64,000 nt of DNA from Atherix ibis (Eukaryota > Arthropoda > Insecta > Diptera > Athericidae), in the NCBI GenBank assembly GCA_958298945.1, contig OY282606.1, positions 60,091,920 to 60,155,919 of the forward strand, read 5' to 3'. The first letter of the stretch is position 1. Every line of letters begins with the position of its first letter. Below, one piece after another: positions 56,650 to 64,000 of this stretch. A model generated the notes under the pieces. That model was not told the DNA's origin, searched no databases, and saw only the letters and a program-made list of their open reading frames with translations. The translations under genes were made by a program, and so were the position numbers.

Positions 56650-57175
56650 CCTTTTAGCTCTGTATCTTCTTAGCCAAATAGCCAAATAGCCGTAGCTACG
56701 ATACATCGCCAAGCAGTTGATTAAAACATCTTCAAGCCATAAACAGCCCATTTTGAGCAAATGCGGCACCCATCTTGCAGACAGCTATCTCATATATAAA
56801 TTTTAATTCACTTGCGATGTAGTCGTACAGCACTTATTGAAATGCCTGCCACCTCGCACACTTTCAGTCGACGGTCATCCAATACCATTTTGTGGATTTT
56901 CTTCAGCAGTTCTGGCATTGTCACCTCATTTGGGTGACCACTGCGATATTCCTCTTGACAGCTCGGACGGCGCCATTTAAACTATACCACCAAATATTTA
57001 ATTATTGCAAACGAAGAGGCAGACAGGGTAGAGTCTAGCTCGGATTTGATATGGGTTGGACTGAGATCTTTCAAATTAAAGTATTGTATGTGTATCACAT
57101 AATGCTGATCAATTTTGTCTGTGTTTACAAATTTACTGAGAGCGTTCACTAATAATGAACGTCATACACATACTC
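56650..57175 (-). mobile_element. Mariner N-terminal transposase fragment
   Basis: Minus-strand broken frames: FKWRRPSCQEEYRSGHPNEV, then PELLKKIHKMVLDDRRLKVC and EVAGISISAVRLH, the helix-turn-helix region of a DD34D mariner transposase. A GCRICSKWAV-like piece follows. Termini not identified. Confidence 0.7.
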
Positions 57176-57179
57176 AACA

Positions 57180-59280
57180 ACGTAGCGTCTTCAAACTTCA
57201 AACTCATGCTTTAATAAGGTTGGTATTTTGACCATAGTAATTTCTTTAAAAAAATTATAGTAAAAAAAATTCGATATTTTTAATGAGAAAAGTGAAAAAG
57301 AATTTAAAAATTCTCTAATATAAATCAATTTATATAGTTTCTGCTTAGTTAGTTTTCGCAACAAAAGAAATGTTAACAACAACAAAAATGTCATTATTTT
57401 CCGAACTTCTACAATTAGGCATACAGACAGATTAAAATTAACTTAAAATTAAATTGAAAACTTCATATAATTTTATTCGCGCAATTAGTGATTACAAATT
57501 AATTTGAAACTTGGCGGTTTCCATTTTTTATTTTGTGATAAAAATATTCCATTATTATTAGAATTTAAGCAATAATTTATAAAAAGGATTATTATTTATA
57601 AAAAATAAAAATTAGTAATGTATACACATATATTCTTTTGCATACTACATATTTCGATTGCACTATACAGTCTATGTATACAAATATTAACGGAAATATA
57701 TAATTTATTTTCTTCATCAGGCAAAAAAACAATATAAAAAACAAAAAATTAACAAAAATACTAAAAAAAATTAAAATAATGAAAATTTGAACTTAATTTT
57801 ATCCCTCAATTTGTTTTTCTAGCGACGTCATCGGATTCCCTCCGCTCCGACGTATTGCTCAACACCAATTATCGGCCATTTCTTTTTTTTTGTGATAAAT
57901 ATTTTCGATTTTTTTAAATTTTTGCAAATAATTGTTTTATTTAATTTAATACTTTTTGCTTTCAATTACAATCCTTAAATTCTTTATATATATTGTAATA
58001 TATAGCACCACATTTACTTTTATATTTTTAATAGGATAGAATAACAAGGTTATTAAATTTTGTTGAACAGATAAACTTACCTCAAGGAGTTAAAAAGAGG
58101 ACTTGGAAATAGATATGTAGAATCTGAAAGCTTCAGAGTGCAATGAATCTTGGCAATACCAGGTTGGATGATGTTCGCTATCAAGTTCGAAATTATAGGC
58201 TATCGAGAAGGTAATCATCTATATATTCCGTGCCTGAAAAGAAAATATTGGCCTCATTATCGAAAAGAGAATCGTTGGTAACAGCAGCATGCCATCTTAA
58301 ATGCTTAGTATTTTTTTCCGTGTTCAGAATTTCGGATTACTTGTTGACTAAATTGGCTAATTATGACTTACTCAATGCTTGGAAAAGAATCTTCTGTAGA
58401 ATATCTTAATCACGTAGTAAATCACAAAAAATACTGGCACTTATATATTCTTTATTAAAACTATTTGAAACGAATGAATGACAATCAAGTGACCGAATGA
58501 AAATGTATACGTGTACAATGAAGTTATGAGTACATACGAGAAGTGCCTACTCTAATGACAGAAAAATTATATACGGTAAACGCAACTTAAATCTAATGCT
58601 ATATTAATATTTAACATCTTCCACATTCAGTGTAGTCTTTTTGTCTATGTTTAGTCATATATATTCAATGTGATCTTTTTATAGATTAGAAAAAGTAAGG
58701 ATTAGTCCACTCATAACTCTTAATGCCAACCTTACCAGGAATGAACGCAATTATTATTTAACGGATTGCTTTGAGCACTGAAAGACTGTCATTAAAAATT
58801 GCTTTTACCTTAGACTGTTGTTCTAATTGCATATGGAATGTGAATTTTTGATTATGAAATTGTCAATGCATACTTTAAAATTTTGAAAATAAACTAAATG
58901 CCAGCAACAAATGTTATATGTTCACTAATAGTTAAAGGCGGTAACACTAGGACAGAATCACCGAGTCCATCTAGAGAAATCCGGTATTCTGCTTTCACAA
59001 GTCGAACTTCAAACTATTTGACAAAGTCAATATTTTCAGAAAAGAAAATGTTCGTTACTATGTATTGTTCTCCTAAAATAAGCTAAACAACAAATTTAAA
59101 GAAAATGTTCGTTACTATGTATTGTTCTCCTAAAATAAGCTAAACAACAAATACCTGGTAAGATCATAGTTAATAAAGTCATTCTGCTAATAATAAAACT
59201 ATCGGCAAGTATATGGTGTTAATTTTAGAAAGTAAAGTTGTCCCAAGTTATATTTTTTTAAAGTCTTAATTAACAGTCTT
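57180..59280. other. AT-rich DNA with a 57-bp-period duplication
   Basis: A tandem duplication lies at 59044-59095 and 59101-59152 (GAAAATGTTCGTTACTATGT and following). 58.05-58.45 kb is less AT-biased and may be old element sequence, but no family was recognised. Confidence 0.5.
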
Positions 59281-59284
59281 ATTT

Positions 59285-59770
59285 CTCATATCCACTCTTT
59301 GACAAAAACCACATACTTCCACACATAATCTAGGACTCTATATAGACAAAGAATTTACATGGAGCCCATATAGTAATCCATAAAAGATGGAATTTAATGG
59401 ACGATACAAGCAGTTGCTGCGATTCTTCCATACAAAATCAAAACTACTGAAGCCAAATTTGATTTACGTACTCAAACTTTTGTTTTCGACCAAGTGTTTC
59501 TACTCCTTTTGAATCTAATTACTACAATCCAGAACCCTACGTTAAATCGTCAATGGCCCTTATTATGTGAATTTTGTACGTGAGCTATGCATAACCCATC
59601 ATAAAACATTTAATTGCCGTCTAAGTCTCTATTACAATATAATTCTCTTATTAAAGAATCATTCTCAACTACTCTTCCAATAAATACCCAATAACGTTGG
59701 AAAAAGCAATGGCCTCATGACAGATATAGAAACATAGATGGGTGTTTAGTTCCGTAAATATATCCTTGTT
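59285..59770 (+). mobile_element. Jockey-type LINE ORF2 C-terminal fragment
   Basis: Degenerate frame with LGLYIDKEFTWSPYSNP, then FNGRYKQLLRFFHTKSKLL and NGPYYVNFVREL, the region after the RT of Jockey ORF2. It is immediately followed by another decayed copy. Confidence 0.65.
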
Positions 59771-60369
59771 ATAAAAATCAACTTGTTGCCGTGTATATAG
59801 TTGAAGATATCTTATAAAAATATCAGAATAAATATTTATTTATCTTCTAAGATATCTTAGGATCTCTTTAAAAAATTTATTAGCTTTTTTTTGGAATTGA
59901 AAATTTATTGACGTACGATTTAGACGTGGATGTGTTAACACATCTCTGTTCTATTTTCAAATTACCTCTTATATTTAAATATAATTCTTCATTGAAAACC
60001 ACTACTGCAATAGTCAATACGATCAATATGCTTACCAAAAACATGAACACGACGGGAAAGCAAAATAATGGAACATCAACTAGCTATCAACTATAAACGT
60101 TAAAAGCATTCATAATTTCATATTAACAGTTCGTACCATTGCAAAACGTACTATTACTAAAGGCCTTGTAATGCACGCGAAACCCAACAAATTTCTACTC
60201 AAAAGCAAATATGGGATATGACTTTCAACATAATACAAGAACTACCTATTACACTATATTATTCTATCTTTGAAAAAATACATTTCGCAGTCCTCTGGAA
60301 ATTCTAAATTATAAAAATAATTCCTAAGCTAAATAAACCAATAAATAGGCCCCATTTCATATAGAACAA

Positions 60370-62600
60370 TAAGTTTTCTTCCAACCTAGCCAAAAGTCTT
60401 TAACATAACAAACGCATTGACATTGCACTGATTACAGAGACTCATTTTACAACCAGTTTGCTCTTTACAATAGGTGGCTATTTAGCATACAGAACTGACC
60501 ATCCTTATTAGAAACCCCTTAAATCATTCCTTCCACTCACAAACTGTCACAGAATCCATACAGTCAATAGCTTTAATCCTTCAATGTTCATCCTTCAGCT
60601 TCAACATTGCATCCGTCTACTGCCTTCCAAATAAAATTTTAACTAACGCGGAATTTGGAGGAAAGATTCTCCAAGAAATACTCTCTTATACCACTTTTGA
60701 AGTCCTAGCTCCTTCCATACCCACCTATTGAAATACCAGTACCAGAAAAATTCCTGATATACTAGACTATTTAGTGACCACACATCGTAATTCCATTAAT
60801 CAATCATAAATACACTCCTTGAACTGAATTCCGATCATTATCCGCTTCTCCTTACATTAGACGCCTCTCCTGTTTTAATATCCTTCCCTCCCAGACTAGT
60901 AAGTGGGAAAGTTAATTAGGAAATTTTTATACAGAACTTAGAGCAAGAAATTTATTTATATTGCAACCTTAAGAACGAACAAGAAATGGATGACGCTATA
61001 AACGACTTGACTGTTTGCATACAAAATTCAATCACTAATGCTCACATAACTCATAACAAACCTAGCATATGAGCCAATGACTAAAATGTGTCACAAAGAA
61101 TTCGTAGCTTGATAAATGGCAAATGTTGAGCCAAAGCCCAGTGACAGCGTTCATGAATGCCAAATGACAAAAAAAAACTGAACCAACTTCAACGAGAACT
61201 GAAACAAGGAATCATCAATTACAAAAACGAAGGATTTACTGAATACACCAAATTACTGATAAGGAATAAGACATTCTAGATAGCTATCTAACGAATACTT
61301 AAATAGAAAAAAGCTACACATCCACTATGTAACACCGACGGAACCTGGGTAAAAGTGGACAAACAGGAAACTGACACAAGCCATTCAATAATATTTGCCC
61401 AGAGAAATATCAACGCAGGTGCGAAGTTAATTCCATAATATAAAACCTATCCAACAAAAAATACCCAGCATATGACATGAAAAAACTTCGGAAATACTTA
61501 AGCAAATATCCCCAAAAATCCTTCGCCCTAATAATCTATATTCATAATAGTATCATCAGCATATCATTGTTTCTTTCATTTTGGAAGCTTTCCATCATCA
61601 AAATGATCCCAAAACCCAACAAACTCAAACACCTTCTTACCTCAAACAGACCTATTTTTATAGGTCTTGTTCTATCGAGAACCCTAAAAAAATTAATAAT
61701 TGAACGTCTTTATCCCATTTTTGAAACTGAGGGTATGATACCTCAGCGTCCGCTTCGATTTAGAGCTGACCATTCCACAATCCAGCAGTGTCATCGCGTG
61801 GTCGATTATACAGCATGTTCGCTAGAACGAATGGAATACTGCCCAGGTATATTTCTTAATATTTCGCACACTTTCGACCGTGTATGGCATACTGGATTGC
61901 TTTGGAAGTTGGAGTGAGTATTCTACATCCAGTCCTTAACAATATTTATACCCATGATATTGTATGTCACAGTAATATCCTTACTGCAACATATGCTGAC
62001 GATACAGCTATCCTAACGCTTAACAAAAATCCTTCAGCAGCCATCAATATCCTACACAACCACATCCACTCCTTAGAAACCTGGCTCAAAAGGTGAAGAG
62101 TTGGAGTATATGAGAAAAAATCTGCTCATATTGCTTTCACATAATAAACTGTAGTAATAGTCCACAAAAAAGGAGCATGTGTTACATTGGGCTTGTATTC
62201 CACAAACGGTTAACCTAGAACCTTCACACGAAAAGTAAAAGGAGGGCCGCTTACGGGACAATACAAATAATTACTACGACTACTAGACAGTAGGTTAAAA
62301 CTGACAACTAAAAGCAAACTATTACTATATAATACGATACTGTAATTGATATGAACATATGAACCCGAGCTTTGGAGTTCGACTAAGCATTCCAATTCCC
62401 TTCCAATCCAAACCCTACAATCGCGAATCTTTCGAGAACTGTGCCACTCCCGGTATAAGAAATTCTATTTGCGTCTATCCCACCATCCTAATCCTTTAGG
62501 AAGAGAACGTTTAAAGCCTTCCATTACACACCCTTAGACGTTTCAAACGAGACATTTTTTAAAATATAAAATAAAATTATCCTGTTCTAGAGATGTAACA
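60370..62600 (+). mobile_element. Decayed Jockey LINE with endonuclease and RT
   Basis: The AP-endonuclease half is spread over shifting frames from 60400 (IDIALITETHFTT, then a YCLPNK-type strand). The RT is clearest: the open frame 61477-61917 has SIIKMIPKPNKLKHLLTSNR (fingers) and LRFRADHSTIQQCHRVVDY, then GIFLNISHTFDRVWHTGLLW; a frameshift leads to 61884-62096 with NNIYTHDI and TATYADDTAILTLNKN (Tyr-Ala-Asp-Asp). The GVPQGS block is deleted. The LRRFKRDIF end lies near 62550. Inactive. Confidence 0.85.
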
Positions 62601-62699
62601 TCGATGGCTGTTTTGCTTCACATGTCTTCAAGTCCTTGTATTTACATTCACAAAAATCTGCTTGTTACTAATTGTAAGTTTTTGTACATATAAAAAAAA

Positions 62700-63620
62700 T
62701 ACTTTTTAAATTAACGTTCAATTTGGTTTCCGCTCCGAACACTGTACTACCCCAAGTCGTCGATTTTAGTACATCTTCTTTACAAAGAAAATAGAATTGT
62801 TCCGTTTTGTTTTAAGATATTGGTGCAACTTTTAACGTAGTCCGGCACGTGAGCTTCGTTTTTGTGTGAGCTAGTAACTTAGAATGCATCCTCTTTCCAG
62901 CTGTTAACTAGTACTAAAATCACTCCTTTCAACTCGGCACTTTTAAGTAAATTAATCCAATGAACTCTAAAATATCTATTCGATATGCACTGGTGCTCCC
63001 CATATTTTATAATATTTGTCTGCTTCCTTCTTTATTACATATAAAGGCCAGTCTTATATAATAAGAGCCTGACCTGTATGTATCGGAAATCCCCAGCATG
63101 CATTCGAAATTCTTTAAAACCAAATTCAAATGGTACAGCATTGATTTACCAAGTGGATAGTAAAAACGGATTTTTATTTTTTACCGTGAACCATATCGTC
63201 CCATATTATTTAATGGCAGTGAAATACTTAATACACTAAAGTTCGATACCTAGGACTAAGCTTAGCGAAACAATTGACATGGAACCCACATACAAGACTT
63301 AAAATACTAGAACTAAACAAATGATAGGTTTAAACTTACAATAGACTGCAAAGTACTTTTATACAATACGCTACAGCAACCCATCTTGGCATACGAACTA
63401 GAACTATGGCGCCCCACTAAGCCTTACAATTGTTTGTTTGAGATATGGATGTGTCTCGTTATTGAAAGTTACACTTTCATACTGCAATAATATTAATTGC
63501 CTTGTTGGAGGGTTATCCGTCACTTCCTTGTCTAGAAACACCCATCTATGACTTAAGCGTCACTGGTCCCGAAATTTGTTCAAGTACTAATCCTTAACCT
63601 ATATTCCCAAATGTACACGC
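62700..63620 (+). mobile_element. Second decayed Jockey LINE copy
   Basis: A QFGFRSEHCTTP segment (62719) resembles the RT GFR-x-x-HST motif. 63170-63600 has LFNGSEILNTLKF, then KLTIDCKVLLYNTLQQPILA and YELELWRPTKPYN, and ends with a KRHWSRNLFKY segment matching the Jockey C-terminus seen at 47283. The RT palm between them is missing. Confidence 0.75.
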
Positions 63621-64000
63621 GATTTTTTTTATGGCTACTGAAATTATTTATACTTATTTTCTACATTCGATGTCAACTTTCACTAAAACTAGACACCGTT
63701 CTCGAAGTCAGGGACAATAACAGTTACATTCATTTAATCACTATAACTCAAAAAATTTACGAATTCTTATCTAGACAGGTATATGCGACTTAGTCATTAT
63801 ACAATATATAGAATTGCTTATTTAGCAAATGAATGTTAATATTTCCGGATCTTTTTTTTTCAATTGAGATATCGACTATAAATTAGCGATAAATACAATA
63901 TATGAACTTTCATACATTGAGCATAAAAACTAAAATATTGTACGAAAATTGATAAACCATCAAAATTTTTTTTGAAAACTATTACAATCATACGAGTATA
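63621..64000. other. AT-rich DNA to the window edge
   Basis: No supported gene. The frame 63611-63793 begins in the LINE tail and is probably chance. Confidence 0.5.

Overview
This is an AT-rich, intron-bearing, transposon-crowded insect window. The best-supported genes are cecropins with the dipteran start Gly-Trp-Leu-Lys-Lys-Ile-Gly-Lys-Lys-Ile, a precursor of about 63 residues and one short intron at the Ile33/Glu34 boundary. This points to a higher (brachyceran, probably cyclorrhaphan) fly; the species cannot be named from the sequence. No bacterial genes, rRNA or intact tRNA were found.

Host genes. The window looks like an expanded cecropin locus of seven cecropin-family units, by strand and position: a dead copy (-, 844-1107); three intact canonical genes (+, 4240-4499, 11503-11762, 17379-17642); an unusual short peptide with a cecropin leader (-, 20048-20282); a very arginine/lysine-rich cecropin that has lost the conserved Trp (-, 36842-37112); and a cecropin intact except that CTG stands where ATG is expected (-, 45582-45829). 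Two other small secreted-peptide genes lie among them: a four-cysteine peptide (+, 43638-43863) and a weaker candidate (+, 55861-56012). All would be secreted, short-exon, immune-type peptides. The three canonical + genes carry kappaB-like (GGGRNNYYYY) motifs upstream of a TATA box. I see no such motif upstream of the minus-strand paralogues, which suggests different regulation.

Layout. 1-3.7 kb: cecropin pseudogene and AT-rich DNA. 3.7-12 kb: a roughly 1 kb duplicated segment carrying the first two cecropins, separated by a dispersed repeat, a decayed R1-clade LINE and transposase debris. 13-15.7 kb: decayed RNase H-bearing LINE, a 29-bp perfect palindrome, a gypsy integrase scrap. 17-20.4 kb: third cecropin and the short cecropin-like gene facing each other. 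21-26 kb: a LINE ORF1 broken by two nested Tc1/mariner elements. 28.6-34.8 kb: transposase relics, a second copy of the dispersed repeat carrying a mariner and a MITE-like insert, LINE fragments and a tRNA-derived SINE head. 35-38 kb: AT-rich DNA around the arginine-rich cecropin. 38-43 kb: gypsy, LINE and mariner fragments. 43.5-46 kb: four-cysteine gene and CTG-start cecropin, convergent. 46-53 kb: Tc1, mariner and Jockey fragments, including a Jockey nested in a mariner with a visible target-site duplication, then a 910-bp deleted DD41D-type element. 55-57 kb: transposase remnants around the small peptide gene. 59-63.6 kb: three consecutive decayed Jockey-type LINE copies.

The most interesting content is the diversification of the cecropin family within one locus: loss of the Trp, gain of charge, shortening to about 25 mature residues, start-codon loss, and altered C-terminal processing signals.
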